Shown in pieces: positions 18,260 to 27,418 of a DNA stretch of 33,491 nt (position 1 is the first letter of the stretch; each line of letters opens with the position of its first letter). Source of the stretch: Clostridia bacterium (GTDB lineage: Bacteria > Bacillota > Clostridia > TANB77 > CAG-508). The notes beneath the pieces were generated by a model. That model saw only the letters and a program-made list of their open reading frames with translations, was not told where the DNA came from and ran no database searches. Location: positions 1 through 33,491 of the forward strand of contig JAAWDU010000074.1 in assembly GCA_022793905.1 (NCBI GenBank), given 5' to 3'. A program made the position numbers and the translations under genes.

Positions 18260-19234
18260 ACCGCCTCCTGTTTTTTAAAAAACAAATCATGCATACAGCA
18301 AATAGCATTTTCAACATCTTGCTCATTTACTGTAACAGAAATTTGCATTTTTGTTCTATCTAAGTTATTAAACTTTAGATTATTTATATTTAAAATTTTG
18401 ATAACTTTATTTTCTGTTTCTAAATCAATGTCTTTTCCAACAATTGATACAACATTTTTATTTGATGTAATACCTGTAACTTTAGGAAGAATACACGTCT
18501 TATTATAAAAATCAGATACAACTGTTCCGCTCTAAGTTAGACATACTTGATCTAACAACTAATTTTATATTATTTGCCTTTGCAAGTTTTACGCATTTAT
18601 TGTGTAAAACACCTGCTCCTAAATTAGCAAGTTCTAGCATTTCATCATATGAAATGTTTTCAAGCTTTATTGCATCATTTACAATTCTAGGATCTGCTGT
18701 ATATACTCCATCCACATCTGTATAGATTTCACACGAATCCGCATTTAAATAGGATGCAAGTGCTACTGCTGTTGTATCAGAACCACCTCTTCCAAGTGTT
18801 GTATAATTATTATTTTCATCTATCCCTTGAAAACCTGTGACTATAACAATTTTATTTTTAGAAAGTTCTGCCTGAATTCTTTCTGTCTCAATTTTAATAA
18901 TTTCTGCATCTCCATAGTTTGCATTTGTTAACATCCTAACTTGGAACGCATTTAGCGATACTGCAGGGATTCCAAGTTTGTCAAATGCCATTGCCATTAA
19001 AGAAACTGTTATCTGTTCTCCAACAGTAAATAGCATATCCATCTCCCTCTTTGGTACATTAATGCTTATTTCATTTGCAAGTGAAATAAGCTCATCAGTG
19101 TGTTTTCCCATTGCAGATAATACTACTACTATCTTATTTCCTTTCTTGTAGTCTTCAATGCATCTATTTGCCACATTGAAAATCTTTTCTTTGTCTGCAA
19201 CGGATGTTCCTCCAAATTTTTTTACCATTAGCAT
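18250..19234 (-). CDS. lysC: Aspartokinase with a single short ACT region, one C-skip site
   Basis: Phosphorylates aspartate, feeding Asd. The kinase domain has KKFGGTSVAD at the start and TLGRGGSDTTAVALA, followed by VDGVYTADPR. The straight frame ends at residue 240 (SNLERNSCI). Passing over C at 18527-18529 gives Gly 236 in NLEGTVV, the conserved EGT of aspartokinases, and continues through a regulatory region (VVSIVGKDID, KMQISVTVNEQDVENAI) to a TGA that overlaps asd. The total is 327 residues, roughly 75 fewer than B. subtilis LysC, so one ACT domain seems to be missing. Feedback control may therefore differ. Confidence 0.92.
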
Positions 19235-19330
19235 ATTATGTTCACCTTATGTTTTATAGTATAGAGCTTTTCCTCGCAATTGTGGGGTAAAGCTTATTTA
19301 TATATTATATTAAAAACATAATAAAAAAGT

Positions 19331-19764
19331 TTATTTCTCTTGTATAAAAGTTTGAAATTTGTTTCCAAAATCTTTTGCATTATTAACCATATTTGTGTTA
19401 TTTATATTATGTCTTGCATACATCATATAACCAAAAGCCCCTATTACTGCTAAACCGTAAAAGGACTTTCCATCCAATTAAATACATATAAATTGGAATA
19501 CCGACAAATTTTTGCTACAACTTTCACTGTTTTATTATTTGGTTTAAACAAATCATCTTTTAATCTTAAAAGGTGTTCACATGGAACTTGATATAACTCT
19601 GATAATTTATACATATCATCTAATGTTGGAATTTCTAAATTTCTTTCCCATTTTTTTACAGTCTCTATTTTTATTTTCATCTTTTCTGCTATTTCTTCAA
19701 CAGTTAATGCTTTTTCAGCTCTCAAGGCTTTCAGATAAGCACCGAAGCTCTTATAATTTTCCAT
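19331..19764 (-). CDS. HTH protein with C-terminal membrane segment, two C-skip sites
   Basis: Residues 1-65 form an XRE-type HTH (FGAYLKALRAEKALTVEEIA, then KIKIETVKKWERNLEIPTLD). The straight frame stops at residue 104. Passing over C at 19501-19503 (Gly 88) and 19455-19457 (Gly 103) extends it to 143 residues, with a hydrophobic segment (GIPIYMYLIGWKVLLGLAVI and onward) and an extracellular or lumenal tail ending in FQTFIQEK. A membrane-tethered HTH like this is common in Bacillota. It has its own promoter behind spoIIIAH. A function is not known. Both sites are CGGT. Confidence 0.82.
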
Positions 19765-19796
19765 ATAAATCCCCTTTTTAGAAACTATTTATACTA

Positions 19797-19826
19797 ATTC
19801 TATATTAATTTAGAGGAATTTGTCAA
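19797..19826 (-). promoter_or_regulatory. Promoter of the HTH/membrane gene
   Basis: On the minus strand, TTGACA (19821-19826) and TAGAAT (19797-19802) have an 18-nt spacer. It lies just past the spoIIIAH stop, so the HTH gene is not necessarily part of the sporulation operon. Confidence 0.6.
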
Positions 19827-19829
19827 GCT

Positions 19830-20475
19830 TTATTTTGTTTGAATATGTATGTTTTCTAAGTTAGCCTTTAGCTCTCTTGAAACTATATTTTGAATTTGCG
19901 CAACTTCATCTTGTCCTAGTTCTTCTTTTCCTATTATAATATTAATGCTTTCTCCATTTACAAATATTATATTTTGTTTAAATCCTTTTGATGTAAGTAA
20001 ATTTTCTGCAATCATTATCGCATTTTGCAAATCATTTATTTTATTTATTTCTTCTCCGGGCAATATTTTTTTGTTCAGGACTCGCAGAACTACTTGCTAT
20101 TATTTCTTGATATCTTGATGTCATTTGTGAATACATTACATTTCTTTCAAGTTTTGAAGATGTAAAATATTCATCATTTGTAGACGAAGTAGGTGCATTC
20201 ACCATTTTTTCTTGTTTAATTACATTTTGAACTTGATTTTGTTCTGGATTTTCTGCATTTCTTACTTCATTTGTATCTTTCTTCTCTTCTTCTGTTAAAT
20301 TTGCATTTACAAGCTCTGCATCTCCTATATCTGCAACGTTTATTCCAGTTTGACTTCCATCTAGCCTACTTGTAGTCTCCACATTTAAATTGCTTCCATA
20401 GCTTAAATACCCAGCAGTTATTAACATTAAGCTAACTACCATAATTGCTAACTGATTTTTTTTCAAAATTTTCAT
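19830..20475 (-). CDS. spoIIIAH: Stage III sporulation protein AH, one C-skip site
   Basis: A mother-cell membrane protein whose outer domain forms a ring with SpoIIQ, linking the mother cell and forespore in the feeding-tube channel. A membrane anchor is at residues 8-27 (QLAIMVVSLMLITAGYLSYG). A low-complexity linker follows, and then the ring-building (YscJ/FliF-like) domain at the C-terminus. The straight frame stops at NIARRRNK. Passing over C at 20056-20058 gives Gly 140 and continues AGEEINKINDLQNAIMIAE to the normal end, for 214 residues. Confidence 0.92.
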
Positions 20476-20494
20476 AATCTTCCCCCCTAAAAAT

Positions 20495-21156
20495 TTAATT
20501 CATTGAAAAAACTTGCACTTTGTGTGCTTGTGCACCTGTTACTGCTTCAACTGCAGAAACTATATTAGCCTTTATAGTTGCATCATTTGCACCTTCTGCT
20601 GTAACAATTACTCCCTCAACCTTTGGATTTATAACGGTTTGTGTTGCAGGTACATTTACTCCATTCTCATCTGTAAATACTACCTCTTTATTTGTTCCTT
20701 TTTCTTCAATAGTCCTAGTTCCTCCCTCTGAATCTGTTTCAGAAGTTTGAGAACTTGTATTATTTTCATTATACATTGCAACAACTTCACTTGACTGTGT
20801 ATATGTAATTAAAACTTTTACATCTCCGAACTCCAACCATCGTTCTTAATATATTTTCTAGTCTTTTTTCCAATTCATCTATCTCATTTTCTTTATTTGC
20901 TGTCTGCATATCTGCAAGTATCTTATATCCTGTATCATCTCTATCTTTTTCAGTTTCATTTTCATCATCTCCGTTTAAGTATTGCATTAATTGCAATTAG
21001 TGTAACTATTAATATTATTAAAAAAACAGCCATATTTTCAATTTTTCGTTTATTTGTTTTACCACCTTCTTTTAGTCTTTCCTCTTTTTCTTCGCCTTTT
21101 CCCTCTGTCTTTTTTAAATACAAACTTTTAATTTTATTCATTTGTTCCTTAAACAT
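20495..21156 (-). CDS. spoIIIAG: Stage III sporulation protein AG, two C-skip sites
   Basis: Forms a large ring in the mother-cell membrane channel. The start ATG 21156 sits eight bases behind GGAGG; the GTG at 21171 overlaps the spoIIIAF stop and lacks a binding site. A membrane segment spans about residues 41-60 (MAVFLIILIVTLIAINAI). Passing over C at 20971-20973 (Gly 62) and 20826-20828 (Gly 110) joins three pieces into 219 residues. The second skip restores MVGVGDVKVLITYT, the start of the ring-building fold typical of SpoIIIAG. The C-terminus reads AHKVQVFSMN. Confidence 0.93.
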
Positions 21157-21170
21157 AAAGTTTTCCTCCA

Positions 21171-21738
21171 CTATCTTGAATTTATAGTAATATTTTTTAA
21201 GTCAACTCCATAGTCATCTTTTATCTTTTGCTTGATTTTGTCTATTTCATCTTGTTCTAAATTAATTTTAGAACTATTTGCCTCTCCGAACTTCTACTTT
21301 ATTTACTGAAATATCAATATTTTTTTCTTCTTTTTTCTTTCCCTTTTCCACTTCTAGTGAAACTTTTGTTATATTCCCCTTTTCCAAATCTAATTCAGCA
21401 TTTGCCTTATGTACAATATATCCCATTTCTTCTATGTCAGCTTTAAGTTTTTTATTAAGTTCTATTTTATAACTTTCTTCAACAGACATTACGTTAATTG
21501 TATTTATATCAGTTTCTTCTATTCCAAAATATTTTTCATAATCTTTTACATTTATTTTTAATTCTTTTCCTCCTGTAAGCTTTATAGCAGGTGAAATTAT
21601 TATATATATAACATATATTCCTATAATTGTTTTTATGTACTTTTTACTATTTCCCTTTGGTAGTATCATTTCTAAAATAGTCACAACTATAACTGCTGTA
21701 ATTATTCCGCCTGCCCATGAACTAATATAATTAATCAT
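21171..21738 (-). CDS. spoIIIAF: Stage III sporulation protein AF, one C-skip site
   Basis: A membrane protein of the SpoIIIA complex. Two N-terminal membrane segments (about residues 8-25 and 34-54) precede a soluble ring-building-like domain. Its ATG overlaps the spoIIIAE stop by four bases (ATGA), implying coupled translation. The straight frame stops after VEVRRGK. Passing over C at 21286-21288 (Gly 151) extends it to 188 residues, with a tail DYGVDLKNITINSR that resembles the end of the family. The TAG lies next to the spoIIIAG ribosome binding site. Confidence 0.9.
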
Positions 21739-22889
21739 CTATACATCATCCCACTATTTGTAATTTTTATAACCAGTGTAAGACCTATAATAAGCATTAC
21801 AGATACTGTGCATACCATTCCTAACATAATTTTAAAAGTTCCACCTATTTGTTCTAAAACTGATACTATTTTTTTATCTGCAATTGGCTCACATAATGCA
21901 GATGTCAGGTTAAATGCAATCGACAATATCATTAATTTTATTATAGGCATAGCACATATTGCAAGAACAACAATAATGCCCACAAAACCAACTGCATTTT
22001 TTAGAATATTGCTACATCCAAGTACTGCATCAACTGTCTCTCCAAGTAATTTTCCGAACTACTGGAATTGTACTTGTTACAACAGCTTTTGTTGTCTTTA
22101 CTGTAAGTCCGATCTACCGAACTTGTAAGTGTTCCTTCTAGCGATAATACACTTACAAATACCGTTAAAGCAATTCCTAAAATCCATACAACACTTGATT
22201 TAAAAAATTTAGCTATTTTATCAATCTGAATTTTATCTGAGATTTTAGATATAATTCCAAGGGCTGTACCGAATTAATATAAGTGGAAGTAGTACTCCTG
22301 TTATGAAATTTCCGAATAAACGTTATAAGTAATAATAAAATTGGTTGTACTGCTGCTCCTGTAACTAGATTTCCGTGTAGTCATCATAAGGGCTATCATT
22401 ATTGGTAAAAGACAATTTATAAATCCCACTAGGTTATTAATTGTCTCTTTTATTAATACTACTACATTTGAAAAATTTGTCATTATTAATGTTACAATCA
22501 AAATATATTGTACATAATATGTTATTTCTCCTATTTCATTATTTCCAGTGCCCTCACTTATACTTTTTACTATACTATGTATTACAACTATTATTAATAT
22601 GTACCCTAAACTTTTTAGTGTCTCTGCTACTTCTGTCCCTAGTATTTTTAATATTCCCCCGCATTAATCCTTCTAGCTTCAAATCTCCTGTTAAAGCACT
22701 TTTATATATTTCATTTATATTAGCTCCTTCAAATGCTTCATTTGTATACTTTTGTGCTTCTTTTATAAAGCCAGCAATTCCAAGTGCTTTTTCTTGTTCT
22801 CCTATCATTTCTTCTGTATCTTCTGCATATACAACATTGATATTTAAGAATATAACTATTAAAAAGATTATCATTAGTATTTTTTTCAT
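21735..22889 (-). CDS. spoIIIAE: Stage III sporulation protein AE, six C-skip sites
   Basis: A polytopic membrane protein of the SpoIIIA-SpoIIQ channel. Signal-like N-terminus (KKILMIIFLIVIFLN), then helices throughout. Read straight, it breaks into several short frames. Passing over C at 22659-22661, 22373-22375, 22312-22314, 22269-22271, 22109-22111 and 22054-22056 (Gly 77, 172, 192, 206, 259 and 277) gives one 382-residue protein in the family order. Landmarks include YYVQYILIVTLIMTNFS, LVGFINCLLPIMIALMMTTG, KFFKSSVVWILGIALT, and ICAMPIIKL near the end. The fifth site lies eight bases past an out-of-frame CGG (AGT TCG GTA GAT CGG ACT), and only the in-frame one is skipped. The preceding codons are ATG, ACA, ATT, ATT, GAT and GTT. 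Confidence 0.93.
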
Positions 22890-22903
22890 TTTTCCTCCGT
22901 TTA

Positions 22904-23292
22904 TTAAGGCAAAATTCTAAGTACTGTTTCAAGCATTGAAGAAATTATTGGTATTGACATTGTTATTATTATGACTTTTCCACCTAAATCGACTTTTGAG
23001 CCAATTGCATTTTCACCTACATCTTTACATATACCGCACAGCAAATTCCGTTAGAATGGCAATTCCAGTTATTTTAATTAGTATTTTTAGGAATTCTTTA
23101 CTTCCACTAATCTTGTTTGAAAAATCACTTATAAATCCGAACTATTCCTGCAAGCTTGTCTATAAAAATAAACATTATTAAAGTGCTTGCAATTAATGAT
23201 ATATATACTGCGAATTCTGGCTTGTATTGCTTTATTATAATAATTATTACAATTGCTGTAAGTGCAATTCCAACTATTTTTATAATATCCAT
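22904..23292 (-). CDS. spoIIIAD: Stage III sporulation protein AD, two C-skip sites
   Basis: A small membrane protein of the SpoIIIA complex. The start ATG 23292 gives MDIIKIVGIALTAIVIIII. Passing over C at 23137-23139 (Gly 52, in LAGIVGFISDF) and 23034-23036 (Gly 86, in LTEFAVGICKDVGENAIGSK) gives 128 residues ending in SMLETVLRILP, which is the usual length and ending of SpoIIIAD. An in-gene ACG GAA junction shows an out-of-frame CGG read normally. It is 24 bp downstream of spoIIIAC and 14 bp upstream of spoIIIAE. Confidence 0.92.
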
Positions 23293-23316
23293 TCTTTTTT
23301 CTTACCTTTCGCATTT

Positions 23317-23511
23317 TCATAAATTAAACATAGTTCTTACTGTATCAAATAATGAACTTATTTCTTGTATAACCATAGTAAGAACTATTACAAGTCCAGC
23401 AAGTGTTGTCATCATTGCTTGGTCTTCACGTCCTGCTCTAACTAATACTTGATGTAATACAGCAACAAGTATACCAATTGCTGCAATTTTAAATAGTAAA
23501 TCTATGCTCAA
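23317..23511 (-). CDS. spoIIIAC: Stage III sporulation protein AC
   Basis: A 64-residue protein with two hydrophobic helices (IAAIGILVAVLHQVLVRAG and MMTTLAGLVIVLTMV). Its size and its position between spoIIIAB and spoIIIAD identify it. It has no in-frame CGG and needs no recoding. Confidence 0.9.
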   Translation of the reverse strand: MSIDLLFKIAAIGILVAVLHQVLVRAGREDQAMMTTLAGLVIVLTMVIQEISSLFDTVRTMFNL

Positions 23512-23541
23512 AAGTTATCCCCCCTCTGTCTTTTGTATTTT

Positions 23542-24051
23542 CTATATAAGAATTATAGCTATTGCAAGTCCTGCAATTACTCCTAAACTTTTATATAGTT
23601 TTTCATTTTTCCTTTGCTCTCCTTCTGCCTTTTCTATTTGTTCATCTATAAATTTTTCTAATAATTCTATTTCACTAAGTTGTCCATCAACATCTGTTTT
23701 ACCAAGAAGTTTAGAAAGACTTTCTATTGTCTTCAAATCCTCTTTATTCATATTTGTTTTTGTTTCTAATAATGCTTCTTTCCATGCAGTTCCAGCTGAT
23801 TTTTCCTTCATTTTAAAGCTTGAAAGTTTAAAAATTTCTCCTATGCTATTTGTAAATTTGCTCGATATCTCTAAAAAAATTTCTGGAAGCGGTTCATATG
23901 TATATACAATTTTAGTTTTAAGAATATTTAATGCACTTCTCATTTGCTTTAAATCTGTTACTCTATCTTTGTACTTATTCGCAAGCATTATTCCCAAGGC
24001 AGTACTAGTTACAAAGATTGAAAGCAATATAAGACTTTTAATAACTATCAC
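23542..24051 (-). CDS. spoIIIAB: Stage III sporulation protein AB
   Basis: 169 residues with an N-terminal membrane segment (about 5-23), a helical body including YKDRVTDLKQMRSALNILKT and EPLPEIFLEISSKF, and a C-terminal membrane helix (YKSLGVIAGLAIAIILI). The fold resembles the GspF-like part of secretion systems, as known for SpoIIIAB. No in-frame CGG. It is separated from spoIIIAA by the antisense cassette C, so how spoIIIAB to AH are transcribed is unclear; no obvious sigma-A promoter precedes it. Confidence 0.92.
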   Translation of the reverse strand: MIVIKSLILLSIFVTSTALGIMLANKYKDRVTDLKQMRSALNILKTKIVYTYEPLPEIFLEISSKFTNSIGEIFKLSSFKMKEKSAGTAWKEALLETKTNMNKEDLKTIESLSKLLGKTDVDGQLSEIELLEKFIDEQIEKAEGEQRKNEKLYKSLGVIAGLAIAIILI

Positions 24052-24155
24052 TTTTTACCTCCATGTAATATATATATTCAAGATATAAAAAAATAGAACT
24101 ACTAAAGTATTTTTAATATTAAAATTAAGCATTAAGAAAAATAGTTTACAAAATT

Positions 24156-24184
24156 TTGACGTTATGTAAAATTTGTGATATAAT
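24156..24184 (+). promoter_or_regulatory. Sigma-A promoter of cassette C
   Basis: TTGACG (24156-24161) and TATAAT (24179-24184) have a 17-nt spacer. AAGGAGG follows at 24206-24212, eight bases before ATG. Promoter and ribosome binding site are both close to optimal, so strong expression is expected. Confidence 0.88.
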
Positions 24185-24220
24185 ATATATATACTAAATA
24201 ACTCTAAGGAGGTTTTGAAC

Positions 24221-24622
24221 ATGGCAACTTTCACCTTACCGCTTACCTACGACGCAGACACATTCAACACTTGGAGCGCTCTCTTCGGAGAAAGCTTCAC
24301 CCGCATCATTGGAAACCGGGTAGACGCTATCGCCAAAAAATACCCTGGCAAGGCGAAGAACGTCTCCCTTGAGTTCTCTGGTGATTTGGAGGGCATCACT
24401 GCTGAGGATGTCAAAGACCGGATTGCCCATGTCACCGCAAGGCCTATTGTGATGGCCAAGCAGACAAAGACTGGCAAATTTATCGGTTTATTCAAGTCCA
24501 TCTGCAGGTACTTCAAGAGGAAGGTATACACTCCGATTGACTACAACATCAACGTAACTATCGTCTGCTCTGTTGTCGTTGTGGAGCCGGAGGAAGCGGA
24601 AAATGGCAAACGCAAGTTTTAA
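24221..24622 (+). CDS. Unknown protein in GC-rich cassette C, antisense within the spoIIIA operon
   Basis: 133 residues from ATG 24221. Mixed polar and hydrophobic composition. It starts ATFTLPLTYDADTFNTWSAL, has a lysine-rich middle (CRYFKRKVYTP), a valine-rich strand (INVTIVCSVVVVEP) and an acidic-basic tail. No family is recognised. Codons are GC-rich, unlike both flanks. Two CGG codons are in frame at 24317-24319 (GNRVDA) and 24419-24421 (KDRIAH). Here they must be read as Arg: skipping the first C would give GGG followed by TAG. The gene therefore looks written for standard decoding and is probably a recent transfer. Confidence 0.75.
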   Translation: MATFTLPLTYDADTFNTWSALFGESFTRIIGNRVDAIAKKYPGKAKNVSLEFSGDLEGITAEDVKDRIAHVTARPIVMAKQTKTGKFIGLFKSICRYFKRKVYTPIDYNINVTIVCSVVVVEPEEAENGKRKF

Positions 24623-24632
24623 ATGCCATGAT

Positions 24633-24664
24633 GGAGGGAGAAAAAATTCTCCCCCCGTTTTTTT
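24633..24664 (+). terminator. Terminator of cassette C
   Basis: GGGAGAA (24636-24642) pairs with TTCTCCC (24647-24653) and is followed by a seven-T run. It may also end spoIIIAA from the opposite side. Confidence 0.82.
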
Positions 24665-24670
24665 ATATTA

Positions 24671-25552
24671 TCAAGCAATTTCCTTTATCTTTCCTTTAAC
24701 ATCACTATCTAAAACAATAACTCTTTCAAATAAATTAAGACTAAACATCTCTCTAAAAATAGGATTTGCCTTTAAATCCTCTAAAGAAGAACCATGAGCA
24801 GTAAAAATCCCCTTAACACCAGACGAAAGAGCATACTGAATTGCAGAAGCATCCTCGCTTGTTCCAATCTCATCTGCAATAATCACACGAGGAGACATAC
24901 TCCTAACAAGCATTTTAATACCCAAACTCTTCTTAATATTATTCAAAACATCAGACCTTATCCCCAAATCATTTTGAGGAACACCCTTATGCATAGCAGA
25001 AATCTCTCCCCTCTCATCAACAACACCGAACATTAATCCCATGAAAATTAGAAATCCCATCACTAATAACTTTGCACAAATCCCTAATAATAGTTGTCTT
25101 ACCACTGCCAGGTCTTCCAATAATAAGAGAATTAAAAACAGAATTATTCTCGAAATCCAAAACATAAGAAAGAACGTTTTTAGAAGCCCCAAAAACTTCT
25201 CTTGCAATCCTAAAATTCAAGCTATAAATATATGAAATATTCTTAACGAAACCATTTTCCAAAACAACATCCCCAGAAATCCCGAACTCTGTTCCCACCT
25301 TCAACTGTAATAAACCCGATTACAAATCTGATTTTGAAAACTATAAACCGAATTATCACATAAAAATTGCAAAATCTCCAAAATCTCACGCTGACAAGGC
25401 ACATAATTCACCCTAACTTCCCCAAAATCACAAATCAAAATAATAGGCTTCCCTACTCTAACTCTAATCTCATAAATCCCTTCCCTAAACTTCTCCAAAA
25501 TAGCCTTTTTAATCCTCTCTGGAAAAAACTTCAAAACACTTTCCATTTTCAA
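24671..25552 (-). CDS. spoIIIAA: Stage III sporulation protein AA (ATPase), three C-skip sites
   Basis: A cytoplasmic secretion-type ATPase of the SpoIIIA channel. Passing over C at 25316-25318 (Gly 79), 25282-25284 (Gly 90) and 25026-25028 (Gly 175) gives 292 residues. The skips restore three family motifs: CNGFITVEGG, RVGISGDVV and FGVVDERGEISA. Walker A is IIGRPGSGKTTIIRDL with the Lys near residue 151. The Walker B-like SPRVIIADEIGT follows. Two sites are CGGG and one is CGGT. GAT AAT TCG GTT in the same gene shows out-of-frame CGG without a shift. It is now cut off from spoIIIAB by cassette C. Confidence 0.94.
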
Positions 25553-25829
25553 ACTACCTTTCTCATTAGTACACTATTAATATTCTATTCAAGCAAAATT
25601 TTTTTAGAATAAAAAATCTTCTTTATATCCTACTTGTGCTTGTTCTTCTCTCATATAGATATATTTTATATTTTTCCTCAACTTCATCATAAAGCATATT
25701 TTGCCAATTATATAATAACTTTAGCATAGCAAAAAATTAAAACAAATTACTAAAAAACTCTATTCAAAAGACTTAAAATATGCTAAAATAAAAAGGTAAA
25801 TGAATTTTAAGAAATAGGAGGAATTAATC

Positions 25830-26555
25830 ATGTCAGGACACAGCAAATGGCACAACATACAAGCCAAAAAAGGAAAAGCCGATGCAGCAAGAGGAAAAAT
25901 CTTCACAAAACTAGGCAGAGAGCTATTAATAGCAGTAAAACAAGGAGGACCTGATCCTGCTGGTAATTCAAAATTAAAAGATGTAATCGCAAAATGCAAA
26001 GCAGCAAACATGCCAAACGACACAATAAACAATGCAATAAAAAGAGCTGCTGGTGCAGGAAACAATGAAAACTATGAAGAAATTACATATGAAGGATATG
26101 GTCCAAATGGTGTCGCAGTAATAGTAAATGCAACAACAGACAATAGAAATAGAACAGCAGCAGACGTAAGACATGTATTTGATAAAGCAGGCGGAAGTTT
26201 AGGAACAACAGGTTGCGTATCATATATGTTTAATAGAAAAGGAATAATCGTAATAGAAAAAGAAACAGCAAATATGGAAGAAGATGACCTAATGATGTTA
26301 GCACTAGAATGTGGTGCAGAAGACTTCTCTCCTGAAGAAGAAATCTATGAAATCACAACATCTCCAGACGACTTCTCTAATGTAAGAGAAAAACTAGAAG
26401 AAAAAGGATTATCATTCTTGGAAGCAGGAATACAAATGGTTCCAACAACATATGTAGACCTAGATGAAAAAGGAACAGAAAAAATGGAACGCCTACTTGA
26501 AAAACTAGACGAATTAGATGATGTGTCAGAAGTATTCCATAACTGGAACGAATAA
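25830..26555 (+). CDS. yebC: YebC/PmpR-family regulatory protein
   Basis: 241 residues with [20 protein letters not shown] at the N-terminus, [19 protein letters not shown] and HNWNE at the C-terminus, the hallmarks of YebC. Members act as DNA-binding regulators, and recent work links some to relief of ribosome stalling at proline stretches. It has a good AGGAGGAATTA site and no in-frame CGG (GGC GGA is out of frame). Its possible translation role is of interest in a genome with unusual decoding, but nothing here links the two. Confidence 0.93.
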   Translation: MSGHSKWHNIQAKKGKADAARGKIFTKLGRELLIAVKQGGPDPAGNSKLKDVIAKCKAANMPNDTINNAIKRAAGAGNNENYEEITYEGYGPNGVAVIVNATTDNRNRTAADVRHVFDKAGGSLGTTGCVSYMFNRKGIIVIEKETANMEEDDLMMLALECGAEDFSPEEEIYEITTSPDDFSNVREKLEEKGLSFLEAGIQMVPTTYVDLDEKGTEKMERLLEKLDELDDVSEVFHNWNE

Positions 26556-26568
26556 AATAAAAAAAATT

Positions 26569-26603
26569 CTGAGTTTCTAGAATATAAAAAACTAGAAACT
26601 CAG
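26569..26603. terminator. Bidirectional terminator after yebC
   Basis: Perfect arms CTGAGTTTCTAG and CTAGAAACTCAG, with an A-run before and a T-run after, between convergent genes. Confidence 0.88.
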
Positions 26604-26609
26604 AGTTTT

Positions 26610-27396
26610 TTATTTAATATCATTTATATCAAAATCAGGCATTCCAATATAAACATCTGTATTTGTCTTATTCTCTTCTATTCTATTAAGCTTTATAATA
26701 GTGTAATCTTTGCATTTATACGCTTTACTTCCTCCGGTCTTTATAAATAATAGGCTCTTTGCACTCTTCCTTTGCCTTATCAAAAATGTCTTGCATAGAA
26801 ATTTTATTATCATCTAATGCAGACTTTAATGACATCTCAGTTCCATTAATCACAACATTTACAAACACTTCATATCCATAAACACTATAATCATATTCTT
26901 CCTTACTACCTGCAGAAATAATTGGTCTAATCATAGCAGTTTCAGCTGGTGCCTTATCATATACCTTAACTTTTAGTTCAAGACCTCTTCTCTCTTCTGT
27001 TTCAAATATTATCCAATCATCATCAATTCTAACTTCAATCGTATTTGCTGTTCCATATTGATAATCATACTCTCCCTCAAAATTAGCTTGATTATCAACA
27101 GTAGGAATTTTGTTTTTTTCTATATTAGAAGTAATTTTTCCATCCATTACACCACAGCGGAGCATACCATTATTATTTTTCCCACTATCATAATAAACCT
27201 TACCATTTACCATAATTGCTCTTACATTAGTTTCTTTGCTTCCTTCTTGTAAAATTTCATTATTGGCACTATTTTGACTATTTACACCAGTTTCTAAAGG
27301 TGTTTTTTGCTTAGATTTTGTTAAAAACAATACTACACACATAATTGCTAGTATTAAAAATAGCACTAATATCATGATTTTTTCATTTTTCTTCAT
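26610..27396 (-). CDS. Membrane-anchored extracytoplasmic protein, one C-skip site
   Basis: An N-terminal membrane segment (about residues 7-26, MILVLFLILAIMCVVLFLT) is followed by a long extracytoplasmic part with beta-rich character, containing DDDWIIFETEERRGLELKVK. The straight frame stops after IIYKDRRK. Passing over C at 26734-26736 gives Gly 221 (YKDGGSKAYKCKDY) and a total of 261 residues. No family is recognised. It is 22 bp downstream of the sigma-like gene and probably co-transcribed, so it may be a sensor, anti-sigma partner or target of that factor. Confidence 0.78.
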
Positions 27397-27418
27397 ATAT
27401 TCACCTTTTCCCTTTCTA

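Noticed and set aside
19235..19330. Lysine riboswitch upstream of lysC
   Set aside because: The gap to the preceding gene is about 95 nt, too short, and shows only a small inverted repeat (AGCTTT/AAAGCT) without the conserved core.
23129..23320. 63-codon frame at spoIIIAD as a separate gene
   Set aside because: It is an out-of-phase reading of spoIIIAD rich in Asn, Tyr and Lys. The spoIIIAD frame with two skips matches the family.
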